64,000 nucleotides of DNA from assembly GCA_016794785.1 (NCBI GenBank), contig JAEUHC010000019.1:806001-870000 (forward strand). The letters run 5' to 3'. Every line of letters starts with the position of its first letter. The stretch's first letter is position 1. A program made the translations under genes and the position numbers. A model generated the notes under the pieces. The model had not been told where the DNA came from and did not search any database. It saw only the letters and a list, made by a program, of their open reading frames with translations. This DNA is from Opitutaceae bacterium (GTDB lineage: Bacteria; Verrucomicrobiota; Verrucomicrobiia; Opitutales; Opitutaceae). Of the stretch, positions 53,858 through 62,039 are shown piece after piece.

Positions 53858-55801
53858 TTACTTCCAGCTCTCGTCGAAGAACCCCGCGTCGACGATTTTA
53901 CCCGGCCAGCGGGGGCCGGGGGGCGTGCGGAGATCGACGATGGTCCAGTCGGGGAGTTTGGGGGTTTGGTGGGCGTTGTTGCCGTAGCCTTCGGTGCGGA
54001 AGTCGATGCCGCTGTTGAGCACGACGTAGCGCGCGGGGTTGAGCGGATTTGGAAACACAAGGATCGGCGCGTGGGTCTTCGCGTCGTAGGTGCGGCCGCG
54101 GAAGACGAGTTCCTTGGCGTCCCATTTCACGGGGAGGTGCGCGAGGATTTTGGCGAGCACGGTGTTGGATGAAGGATCGCCCCAGAGGATGAGGTTGTGG
54201 TTCGCGATGTCGGCGTCGCTGATGGCGCGGTCGGCGACGACGCGGGCATCGCCGCGGAAGACATCGCGCCAGAGGTGGCGCGCGGCGGTGAGCTCGGACT
54301 CGACCCACGCGCCGACCTCGGGGTGGAGCGGGCGGCCGCTCGGGCGCACGAAGACGAAAGGCTCCATGAACGCATCGTCCACCGGGCCGGTGAGGCCGGG
54401 GCGCTTGCGCAGGCCGGGGGCGCGGCCGAGTTTCCACGTGTCGCCCTCGCGGTGGAATTGCAACTCGGCGCCGGCGGTGCGCAGCTCCTGGCCGTCGAGC
54501 ATCACGGTGCTGGCGGTGCGGCCCGGGAAGGAGATGGCCTCAACGTTTTTCGTGTGCGCGGCGAGGTGATGGCTGTCGTGCAGCGTGGCGCGGACCTCGG
54601 CGAGTTCCCAGTGCCGGCTCAGGCCCTCGAGGCGCACGCCGGGGCCATCGGGGTAGCGCAGGGTGTAGGTTTGAAACCAAACCTCACGCGGGCGCGGGTC
54701 GCGGCCCTTGGCGATCAGTTCCTCGAGACGGCGGGTGAGCGCGGCCTTGGTCTCGTCGTGGTATTTGTGCGCGGTCTGCGGGCCGATGAAGCGCTCGAGC
54801 TTGAGGCCCTCCTTGGCCATGGCGGCCTCCATCAGATCGGAGGCTTCCTTTTGGCCATCGAACTCGCCGGTGTAGGCGAGCGTCGGAAGGTTGAAGAGGT
54901 TGCCCGCGATGCCCGTGGCCTCGTATTGGCGCCAGAGCAGCTGCTCCCACGACGCGCGGGGCTCGCGGCCCGGCGCATGGACCTTGGTGAAGATCGGCGT
55001 TTCGGCAAAGCCCGCGCCGGGCGAGGCCGCGCACCACAGGCCGGAGTAATGCGTGGCGAGGTGCCAGGTGCTGCCGCCGCCCATCGAGAAGCCCGCGACG
55101 GCGATGCGTTTTTCGTCGATGCGATACTGCGCGCGCACGGCGGCGAGCGCCTCGAAGACATCGACCTCGCCGGCGAATTTCGTGGCGTTGCAGAACCGGC
55201 CGTAGGGCACGACGACGATCGTGTCCTTTGGCACGATCTGCGGCGGGCCGGCGTCGCGCTCGGCGAGAAAGGCGAGCTCGGTGCGCTTCTCGCCGCGGCC
55301 GAGGAGCCAGACCATGAGCGGCAGCTCGCGCGTCGCGCCCTTGAGCGACTCCGGCACGACGAGGCCGTAGGGCTGCACGGAGCCGTCGAGCGCGGAACGG
55401 TGACCGCGCAGGATCAGACCGGTGGCGTCGAGCCACGGCGCGGTGCCGGCGCGGAGCTGCGCGGCGCGCTCGCGGCCGAGGTCCAGCATGCGCCGGGCGA
55501 ACGCGATTTCCTTCGGCACCATGAGTTCGTCATAGCGCAGCGCCCAATCGACGGCCTTGTGCAGGACCTCCACGTCGGGCAGGAGCGCGGCCAGCTTGGC
55601 GTTGCCGGCGAGGTCGGCGCTGAGCGCGGTGATGTCGCGGCCCAGGGTGGCGGCGCCGGCGGTGAGCTCGGCGCGCTCCGCGGTGGTGAGCGTGAGTCCG
55701 GGAATCGGGATGCGCTTGGGGGGCGGCGGCGTTGGCGGAGTCTGCGCGAGGGCGAGCGAGACGAACGTGACGACGGCGAGAAACGTTACGAGAGGACGCA
55801 T
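53858..55801 (-). CDS. Exported prolyl-oligopeptidase-like alpha/beta hydrolase
   Basis: 647 residues from ATG 55801, signal peptide MRPLVTFLAVVTFVSLALAQ. A helical N-terminal region precedes an alpha/beta hydrolase core with PYGLVVPES, VVVPYGRFCNATKFAGEVDVFEAL and the nucleophile elbow AVAGFSMGGGSTWH (Ser in GFSMGG). TAHKYHDETKAALTRRLEEL could supply the His. The C-terminal region is of unknown fold. Family S9-like esterases or peptidases of this type are frequent in polysaccharide-degrading Verrucomicrobia. Its ends are bordered by REP pairs on both sides. Confidence 0.82.
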   Translation of the reverse strand: MRPLVTFLAVVTFVSLALAQTPPTPPPPKRIPIPGLTLTTAERAELTAGAATLGRDITALSADLAGNAKLAALLPDVEVLHKAVDWALRYDELMVPKEIAFARRMLDLGRERAAQLRAGTAPWLDATGLILRGHRSALDGSVQPYGLVVPESLKGATRELPLMVWLLGRGEKRTELAFLAERDAGPPQIVPKDTIVVVPYGRFCNATKFAGEVDVFEALAAVRAQYRIDEKRIAVAGFSMGGGSTWHLATHYSGLWCAASPGAGFAETPIFTKVHAPGREPRASWEQLLWRQYEATGIAGNLFNLPTLAYTGEFDGQKEASDLMEAAMAKEGLKLERFIGPQTAHKYHDETKAALTRRLEELIAKGRDPRPREVWFQTYTLRYPDGPGVRLEGLSRHWELAEVRATLHDSHHLAAHTKNVEAISFPGRTASTVMLDGQELRTAGAELQFHREGDTWKLGRAPGLRKRPGLTGPVDDAFMEPFVFVRPSGRPLHPEVGAWVESELTAARHLWRDVFRGDARVVADRAISDADIANHNLILWGDPSSNTVLAKILAHLPVKWDAKELVFRGRTYDAKTHAPILVFPNPLNPARYVVLNSGIDFRTEGYGNNAHQTPKLPDWTIVDLRTPPGPRWPGKIVDAGFFDESWK

Positions 55802-55810
55802 GGGAAAAAA

Positions 55811-55909
55811 GCAGGGCGGGTCTGTGACCCGCCCTTGGTGGTGCTTGCGATTGTGGTTTCGCGGACGGGCGCGTGCGGCGCGAAAGGGCGGGTCGCAGTC
55901 CCGCCCTAC
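55811..55909. repeat. REP pair (family B, copy 2)
   Basis: Left hairpin 55811-55834 (GCAGGGCGGGTCTGTGACCC...) and right inverted copy 55886-55909 ending GCCCTAC. The left tetranucleotide is GCAG rather than GTAG. It occupies the gap between the hydrolase start and the next stop. Confidence 0.85.
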
Positions 55910-55914
55910 TGGAG

Positions 55915-56709
55915 TCAGATCTTCGCGAGCAGGTCCTTGATGCGCTTCCACGCATCGGCGCGGGCCTTCTTGTTCTCGGCGCTGCCGGCGGGATCTTCGC
56001 CAGCGCGCATGAAGCCGTGGCCGGCGCCCTCGTAGGTCACGGGGTCAAACTTTTTCCCGTTCGCCTTCATCGCCTCGGTGGCGGCGGGGAGGCCGGTGTT
56101 GATGCGCGCGTCGTTCTGCGCGTAGAAACCGTGGATGGGCGCCTGGATCTTCGGGATGAGCTCGGCCGGGGCGGCGGAGCCGTAGAAGACGAGGCCGGCC
56201 TGGATGCCGGGATTGTGCGCGGCGTAGAGGAAGGTCTTGGCTCCGCCCCAGCAGAAGCCGCCGACGACGATCTTGCCGTTGGCCGCGGGGAGTTTTTTCG
56301 CGTAGGCCACCGCGGCGTCGAGGTCGGCGTCGATCTGCGGCTGCGGGAGGCCTTGGATTTTGCTGCGCACGGCGTCGCCGCTGCCGAGTGACTCGGTGCC
56401 GCCGCCGTTCGGGCCGGCGCCGGAGAGGAAATCGGGCGCGATGGCGATGTAGCCCGCCTCGGCGAATTGATCGACCATGCCGCGCATCCAGTCGGAGAGG
56501 CCGAAGATCTCGTGGATGAGGATGACGACGGTGGCCTTGGTCTTGACCTCGGGGTAGCCCACGAAGGCCTTCACCTCGCGATTGCCGTGCTTAAGGGTGA
56601 CCCACTCGAGGTGGCGGGGGGATTTTTCGAGGCGGGCCTTGGCCCAGTCCTGGGCTTGGGCGGCGCTGCCGAGAGCGAGCGCGAGGAGGGAGAGGAGCAG
56701 ACGTTTCAT
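55915..56709 (-). CDS. Exported dienelactone hydrolase family protein
   Basis: 264 residues from ATG 56709 with signal peptide MKRLLLSLLALALGSAAQAQ. DLH signature: VVILIHEIFGLSDWMRG, YIAIAPDFLSG, the nucleophile elbow VVGGFCWGGAKT (Cys), Asp in FYAQNDARINTG and His in YEGAGHGFMRAGED. The Cys-Asp-His triad is complete. Dienelactone hydrolases open lactone rings, but exported members often act as general esterases; the substrate is unknown. Confidence 0.88.
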   Translation of the reverse strand: MKRLLLSLLALALGSAAQAQDWAKARLEKSPRHLEWVTLKHGNREVKAFVGYPEVKTKATVVILIHEIFGLSDWMRGMVDQFAEAGYIAIAPDFLSGAGPNGGGTESLGSGDAVRSKIQGLPQPQIDADLDAAVAYAKKLPAANGKIVVGGFCWGGAKTFLYAAHNPGIQAGLVFYGSAAPAELIPKIQAPIHGFYAQNDARINTGLPAATEAMKANGKKFDPVTYEGAGHGFMRAGEDPAGSAENKKARADAWKRIKDLLAKI

Positions 56710-56930
56710 GGTGGGGAGGGGGCTGGGCCGGAATGGCTTCGCGTCGGGCACGACGCATGGATGCAGGGAAGAGTTGCCTGCGGGTCGTGGCAAGCGAGCG
56801 CACGCGGCATCGTCCTGCAGGCGATTGCAGGGATGGCGGGCAACGTTGGGCGGTTTGAAGCGTCCGACTGGAAAGGCATCGCCGGCGCCTGGCCCCGGGC
56901 CGAGCCTGCAGCGCTCAACTTTCCTCCATC

Positions 56931-58424
56931 ATGCATCTCACCCCGGTTTTTCGCTTGTTCATCGGCTCGCTGCTCCTCTGCGCGCTCCCGCTGCGCGCCG
57001 CCGACGAGGCGCTCGCGCGCGAGGCCCGCGCGGCGATGGAGCGCGCGACCGCCTTCATGCGCGGGATCGCGACCGAGGGCGGCTACCTCTGGCGATACTC
57101 CCTCGATCTCAAGGAGCGCGCCGGCGAGAACACCGCCACCGCCACGCAGATTTGGGTGCAGCCGCCGGGCACACCAGCGATGGGCCTGGCGTTTCTCCGC
57201 GCGCACGAGGCGACGGGCGACGCGCGCTACCTCGACGCCGCCCGGGCCGCCGCGGACGCGCTCGCCATTGGCCAGCTCGAGTCGGGCGGCTGGGACTACC
57301 TCGTCGAATTCGATCCCAAGCTGGCCGCCGCGTGGTATCGCAAGTCCGACGTCGGCAAGATTTCCGCCGCCGACGCAGCGAAGCGGAAAAACACCACGAC
57401 CTTCGACGACGACAATACCCAGAGCGCCCTCCGCCTCCTCCTCGCCGTCGCCGATGCGACCAAGGATTCGCGCGACCCGCGCGATGGGCGCATCCGCGAG
57501 GCTCGCGACTACGCGCTGAAAAAACTCCTTGAGGCTCAGCGCCCCAACGGCGGCTGGCCGCAGCGCTGGAGCGGCGTGCCGGTCGATCCCGCGGAGTATC
57601 CCGTGCAACCCGCCCGGATGCCCAAGGACTACGCGCGCGAGCACCCCAAGCCCAACTACAACGGCTACTACACCCTCAACGACAATACCCACCGCGACTG
57701 CGTGATGACGCTCCTCGACGCCGCGAAACGCCTCGGCCGCCCCGAGTTCCGCGCCGCCGCGCTCAAGGGCGGCGATTTCCTGATTCTCGCCCAGCTCCCC
57801 GAGCCGCAGCCCTCCTGGGCGCAGCAATACAACGCGCAGCTCGAGCCCGCGTGGGCGCGCGCCTTCGAGCCGCCGTGCGTGTGCTCCAACGAGGCGGGGG
57901 GCGCCATGCGCCTCCTCATCGATCTGCACCTTGAGACCGGCGATGCGAAGTTCCTCGCGCCGCTGCCGCGCGCCATCGCGTGGTTCAAGCGCTCCGAAAT
58001 CTCACCCGGCGTCTGGGCCCGCATGTATGAGATCGGCACCAACACTCCCATCTACGGCGACCGCGACGGAAAAATAAAATACCGCGTCGAGGATCTGAGT
58101 CCCGAACGCCAGACCGGCTACTCGTGGCAAGGCAGCTACGGCCTGCCCGCGGTCTTCAGCTATTACGACGAGGTGAAGTCCGCCGGCCGCGACGCCATCC
58201 TGGCCAAACGCCAGGCCGCCGAGACCAAGGCCAAGACCCCCGCCGCCCGCGCCGCGCGGGCGAAAGCCCTGGAGCCGCGGGTCCGCGCGATCATCGAGTC
58301 ACTCGACGCGCAAGGCCGCTGGGTCGGCCCCGCCGGCCGCAAGGCCAACGGCCCGCAGATCACGACGACCACCTTCATCGCCAATCTGCGCACGCTGGCG
58401 GATTACTTGGAGGCGGCGCGGTAG
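56931..58424 (+). CDS. Exported pectate lyase, PL10-like
   Basis: 497 residues, signal peptide MHLTPVFRLFIGSLLLCALPLRA. The alpha/alpha-type repeats and the phrases ESGGWDYLVEF, NTTTFDDDNTQSALRLLL, AQRPNGGWPQRW, YYTLNDNTHRDCVMTLLDAAKRL and QPSWAQQYNAQLEPAWARAFEPP follow the PL10 pectic lyase pattern. It would cleave polygalacturonate by beta-elimination in the periplasm or outside. The catalytic residues were not pinned down and the sequence is diverged, so another alpha/alpha-barrel enzyme is possible. It is divergent from the DLH gene. Confidence 0.75.
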   Translation: MHLTPVFRLFIGSLLLCALPLRAADEALAREARAAMERATAFMRGIATEGGYLWRYSLDLKERAGENTATATQIWVQPPGTPAMGLAFLRAHEATGDARYLDAARAAADALAIGQLESGGWDYLVEFDPKLAAAWYRKSDVGKISAADAAKRKNTTTFDDDNTQSALRLLLAVADATKDSRDPRDGRIREARDYALKKLLEAQRPNGGWPQRWSGVPVDPAEYPVQPARMPKDYAREHPKPNYNGYYTLNDNTHRDCVMTLLDAAKRLGRPEFRAAALKGGDFLILAQLPEPQPSWAQQYNAQLEPAWARAFEPPCVCSNEAGGAMRLLIDLHLETGDAKFLAPLPRAIAWFKRSEISPGVWARMYEIGTNTPIYGDRDGKIKYRVEDLSPERQTGYSWQGSYGLPAVFSYYDEVKSAGRDAILAKRQAAETKAKTPAARAARAKALEPRVRAIIESLDAQGRWVGPAGRKANGPQITTTTFIANLRTLADYLEAAR

Positions 58425-58481
58425 GGCGAGGGCGAGCGGAATGGGTGCGGCTACAGAAAGGTCAATCGGCTCAATTTCGTG

Positions 58482-59192
58482 TTAGGTCACGGTTTGAGTT
58501 CGTTGGGCATACCAAGCATGGATGAGACCCGTCTGGAGAAACAAAACGGGCGTTATAAAGCCGCCGGTGATCATTAGGTCACTCACTCGATCCAGCGGTA
58601 GAACTGCCACATCTCGCCCATAGGTCACGCGCATTTTCTCAAGCTGCTCAGGAGGAGATCCGGTTTCTCGCATCAAGCGGAGCCAGACTTCCAGGAGGCT
58701 TTGGTAGGTCGCGGATGCCGTATCGGCCGCCAGATCCGCATTCACCAAATACCCACCCGGTCGCAGCCGATGGGCGATAGTGCGGAAGAAACCGGCCCTG
58801 TCGTCGGGGGCGAGAATGAACTGGGAAACAAGCAGTGAAGTAGCCGCATCAAAAGCCGCCGAAGAGGGAAGGGAATCTAGGTAGCCCTCATGGAAAACAC
58901 AGCGGGGCTCGATGCCGCACTCCTTGGCTTTGCGGCGGCAAACCTCCAGCATCGGAGCCGAAGGCTCCACCACGGCGAATCTCCACTGAGGGAATTTCTG
59001 GGCGAGGTAGATTAATTCGTGGCCGGTTCCGGCGCCGACACAGAGAATCCATGCTTGGGCAGGCAGGTCGGCTAGCACCGCACTGATGAGCAAGTGCAAT
59101 GCATCGCGCATGGACGCCAGTTTTGCGAATCGTTGGTCGTAGACGGCAGCGTGTGCTTGGTCGAAAGCGACTGGAGGTTCTTGGCGTTGCAT
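58482..59192 (-). CDS. Class I SAM-dependent methyltransferase
   Basis: 236 residues. Motif I ILCVGAGTGHELIYLAQ, acidic end of strand 2 (VVEPSAPML), YLDSLPSSAAFDAATSLLVSQFI (motif II region) and LRPGGYLVNADLA (motif III) define the fold. The methyl acceptor is unknown; tRNA or small-molecule methylation is possible. Base composition is clearly less GC-rich than neighbouring genes, hinting at recent acquisition. It stands alone between the pectate lyase-like gene and an unknown gene. Confidence 0.85.
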   Translation of the reverse strand: MQRQEPPVAFDQAHAAVYDQRFAKLASMRDALHLLISAVLADLPAQAWILCVGAGTGHELIYLAQKFPQWRFAVVEPSAPMLEVCRRKAKECGIEPRCVFHEGYLDSLPSSAAFDAATSLLVSQFILAPDDRAGFFRTIAHRLRPGGYLVNADLAADTASATYQSLLEVWLRLMRETGSPPEQLEKMRVTYGRDVAVLPLDRVSDLMITGGFITPVLFLQTGLIHAWYAQRTQTVT

Positions 59193-59449
59193 GGAGGAGC
59201 GTGTGCGCTAGTTGGCTAACAGGTGGAAACCAACTTCGTTGTGCACATCTCGGTTGTCTAACGTGCAAGCGCATTTTTCTTGCTGCAGGTGTGTGTCCGC
59301 CTTGGGAAGCCACTATGGACGGACAATGGAAATGGGCTGAGTGAGACAAGGTAGATGAGTTGGCACTCCACCTCGCTGCACGCACGGTCCACGCGCCTGG
59401 CGCCTCCGCTCTTGCAACCGGGCGCGCAGCTCAAACGCTCGCGGCCCTC

Positions 59450-60598
59450 ATGAGCGTCTTTCCTCTGCGCAAGGTCCGCGGCCAGCCGTCGTGGGCGTTT
59501 CAATCGAGCCACGTCTCAGCCCATCTCACCCGGCTGGGCGGGCATCTCGCGCCGGTGGAGTTCAAGCTGGGACGGCGCACGGTCGCGCCCTTCTCGATCG
59601 CGCCGTGGGCCGAGGAGAAAATCGACGCGGGGCTGCCGCCGCTGCTGCACGCGTTGCGCGGGGATTTTTTCTGCGCGCCCTTCGGTGGCAATGGCACGCC
59701 GTGGCGCGGCGAGCGGCATCCGCCGCACGGCGAGACGGCCAACGCGACCTGGCGGCTCTCCGCCATCGAGCGCGCGCCGAAGCGCGTGACGCTGCACGCG
59801 GGTCTCGAACTCACGGTGCGCGCCGGCCATGTGGGCAAGCACCTCACGCTTGTGGATGGGCACACGGCGGTCTATCAGCGCCACACGATCTCGGGCGCGA
59901 GCGGCCCGATGAGCGTGGGCCACCATGCGATGCTGAAGTTTCCCGACGCGGAGGGCAGCGGCGTCGTGAGCACCAGCCGCTTCGTCCGCGCGCAGGTTTT
60001 GCCGGTGCCGTTCGAGTTGCCGGAGAACAAAGGCTACCAGGCGCTGAAGCCCGGCGCGCGCTTCCGCTCGCTCGATCGCGTGCCGCTGCTCGCGGGCGGC
60101 ACGACCGATGTGGGCGTGTATCCCGCGCGGCGCGGCTTCGACGATCTGGTGATGCTCACGGCGGACCCGAAGCTGGACTTCGCGTGGAACGCCGTGACCT
60201 TCCCGGGCGAGCGTTACGCCTACTTCGCGCTGCGCGATCCGCGCGTGCTGCGGCACACGATCCTGTGGATCTCCAACGGCGGCCGCCACTATGCGCCGTG
60301 GAACGGCCGGCACACCGCGGTCATGGGCATCGAGGACACGACGAGTTGCTTCCATCTCGGCCTCGCGGAATCGGCCAAGCCCAACATCCTCTCGCGCGCC
60401 GGACTGCCCACGACGCTCACGCTCAGCCCGGGCCGGCCGACCGTCGTCAACTACATCGTCGGCGTCGCCGCGATCCCGGCGGGCTTCGATCGCGTGGCGG
60501 ACATCCGCGCGGCCAAGGGCGGCATCGAGCTCCGCGCCGCCAACGGCCGGCGCGCCCGCTGCGCGCTCGACCTCGCTTTTCTCACCTCGCGTGCCTGA
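59450..60598 (+). CDS. Conserved-looking protein of unknown function
   Basis: 382 residues from ATG 59450; the frame extends to 59360 but that part reads as noncoding. No signal peptide. Long beta-rich stretches (KRVTLHAGLELTVRAGHVGKHLTLVDGHTAVYQRHTISGASGPMSVGHH) recall the galactose mutarotase-like superfamily, in which aldose epimerases and carbohydrate-binding domains share a beta-sandwich. No catalytic residues are recognised, so function is left open. The arsC gene follows 73 bases later on the same strand. Confidence 0.75.
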   Translation: MSVFPLRKVRGQPSWAFQSSHVSAHLTRLGGHLAPVEFKLGRRTVAPFSIAPWAEEKIDAGLPPLLHALRGDFFCAPFGGNGTPWRGERHPPHGETANATWRLSAIERAPKRVTLHAGLELTVRAGHVGKHLTLVDGHTAVYQRHTISGASGPMSVGHHAMLKFPDAEGSGVVSTSRFVRAQVLPVPFELPENKGYQALKPGARFRSLDRVPLLAGGTTDVGVYPARRGFDDLVMLTADPKLDFAWNAVTFPGERYAYFALRDPRVLRHTILWISNGGRHYAPWNGRHTAVMGIEDTTSCFHLGLAESAKPNILSRAGLPTTLTLSPGRPTVVNYIVGVAAIPAGFDRVADIRAAKGGIELRAANGRRARCALDLAFLTSRA

Positions 60599-60671
60599 AG
60601 CTGTCACCGGATTGTCACCGCCCGGAGTTTGACCGCTCCTGCGCGCACTCCGAAATTTCCCACCCAAGCTC

Positions 60672-61127
60672 ATGCCTGATTCCAAGCCCATCATTTTGAT
60701 TCTCTGCACCGGCAACTCCTGCCGCAGCCACCTCGCCGAGGGCCTGCTGCGCGCGGCGGCGGGTGATCTTTTCGAGGTGCAGAGCGCGGGCTCCAAGCCG
60801 GCCGGCTATGTCCACCCGCTCGCCGTGCGCGCGATGGCCGAGATCGGCCTCGACATCTCCGCGCACCGCTCGAAGCACATGAACGATTTTCTCGGGCAAA
60901 AAATCGAGACCGTCATCACCGTGTGCGGCAACGCCGACCAGGCGTGTCCGGTTTATCCCGGGCAAGTGAACCGCCACCACTGGCCCTTCATGGACCCGGC
61001 GCACGCGACCGGCACCGAGGAGGAGCAGATGGCGGTCTTCCGCCGCGTGCGCGACGAGATCAAGGCGGTCTTCGGCGCCTACGCCGACGGACGGCGCGAC
61101 GCGCTGAAAAGTAGGGCGGGTCTCTGA
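60672..61127 (+). CDS. arsC: Thioredoxin-dependent arsenate reductase, LMW-phosphatase fold
   Basis: 151 residues. CTGNSCR (Cys12, Arg18) is the CX5R phosphate-binding loop; Cys85 and Cys92 in VCGNADQACP form the relay that transfers the disulfide to thioredoxin. HWPFMDPA supplies the general acid Asp. This is the S. aureus-type ArsC, which reduces arsenate to arsenite in the cytoplasm. The last codons and TGA stop come from the REP element at 61111. The aquaglyceroporin next door would let arsenite leave the cell. Confidence 0.93.
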   Translation: MPDSKPIILILCTGNSCRSHLAEGLLRAAAGDLFEVQSAGSKPAGYVHPLAVRAMAEIGLDISAHRSKHMNDFLGQKIETVITVCGNADQACPVYPGQVNRHHWPFMDPAHATGTEEEQMAVFRRVRDEIKAVFGAYADGRRDALKSRAGL

Positions 61128-61187
61128 CCCGCTCTCGGTTCGAACACCCAAAGCGCGAAAGGGCGGGTCAGAGACCTGCGCTGCCTA
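61111..61187. repeat. REP pair (family B, copy 3), overlaps arsC end
   Basis: GTAGGGCGGGTCTCTGACCC starts at 61111; a less perfect inverted copy runs to 61187. The arsC stop codon (61125-61127) lies inside the left hairpin, and the element fills the arsC-aquaporin gap. Confidence 0.82.
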
Positions 61188-61193
61188 CCAATC

Positions 61194-62000
61194 ATGAAAC
61201 TCCCTCCTTGGATTGTCGGTGAATTCCTCGGCACGTTCCTGCTCGTGTTCTTCGGCTGCGGCTCGGTTGCGGCGGCGGTGCTGCTCGGCGCGCAGGTCGG
61301 GATTTTTCAGGTGGCGATCGTGTGGGGGCTCGGCATCGCGATGGCGATTTTTCTCACCGGCTCGCTCAGCGGGGCGCACCTCAACCCGGCGGTGACGTGC
61401 GCGCTCGCGGCCTCCGGGGCTTTCCCGGCGCGGCGCGTGGCGGGCTACATCGCGGTGCAGATGGCGGGGGCTTTTGCCGCGGCCGCGGTGCTGCATGCGA
61501 TTTACGCCGGCGCGCTCCAGGCCTACGAGGCGACGCACGGAATCGTGCGCGGGGCGGCCGGCAGCGAGGCCACGGCGATGATCTTCGGGGAGTATTTTCC
61601 CAATCCCGGCGGCAAGCCGCTGACGGCCGCGGCCCGCGCGATGATGACGCCCGGGGCGGCGTTTGTCATCGAGGTCATCGGCACCGCGGTGCTCGTGCTG
61701 GTGATCCTCGGCGTGACGGACGAGCGCAATGCCGGCCGCCCCCGCGGCCTCGCGCCGCTCGTGATCGGGCTCACGGTGACGCTGCTCATCTCGCTCCTCG
61801 GCCCGCTGACGATGGCGTGCTTCAACCCCGCGCGCGATCTCGGGCCGCGGCTGTGGAGCGCGCTGGCGGGCTGGGGGAGCGTGCCGTTTTCCACCAACGG
61901 CTGGGGCTGGCTGACGGTCTATGTGATTGCGCCACTCCTCGGCGGGCAGGTGGGCGGCATGCTCTACCGGGTGTTTTTGCGCCGGGCGTATGCGGAGTAG
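61194..62000 (+). CDS. Aquaporin/aquaglyceroporin (MIP family), likely arsenite channel
   Basis: 268 residues, six membrane helices and both channel motifs: GAHLNPAVTC (Asn64) and CFNPARDLGPR (about Asn210). The long periplasmic loop with EYFPNPGG is typical of GlpF-like glycerol facilitators. In Sinorhizobium meliloti the comparable AqpS, encoded next to arsC, releases arsenite. Here too it follows arsC by 66 bases with no arsB or acr3 in view, so arsenite export is the likely job; glycerol facilitation is the alternative. Its stop TAG is part of the next REP. Confidence 0.88.
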   Translation: MKLPPWIVGEFLGTFLLVFFGCGSVAAAVLLGAQVGIFQVAIVWGLGIAMAIFLTGSLSGAHLNPAVTCALAASGAFPARRVAGYIAVQMAGAFAAAAVLHAIYAGALQAYEATHGIVRGAAGSEATAMIFGEYFPNPGGKPLTAAARAMMTPGAAFVIEVIGTAVLVLVILGVTDERNAGRPRGLAPLVIGLTVTLLISLLGPLTMACFNPARDLGPRLWSALAGWGSVPFSTNGWGWLTVYVIAPLLGGQVGGMLYRVFLRRAYAE

Positions 62001-62020
62001 GGCGGGTCATAGACCCGCGC
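61997..62020 (+). repeat. Single REP (family B, copy 4), supplies aquaporin stop
   Basis: GTAGGGCGGGTCATAGACCC followed by GCGC: one REP without an inverted partner. The TAG of its GTAG (61998-62000) is the stop codon of the aquaporin gene. Confidence 0.78.
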
Positions 62021-62039
62021 ACGCATACGGTGCCACCGC

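Noticed and set aside
54197..56035. A 612-codon frame on the + strand opposite the prolyl-oligopeptidase-like gene
   Set aside because: Runs through REP palindromes and shows no domain; the - strand product has a signal peptide and GFSMGG motif.
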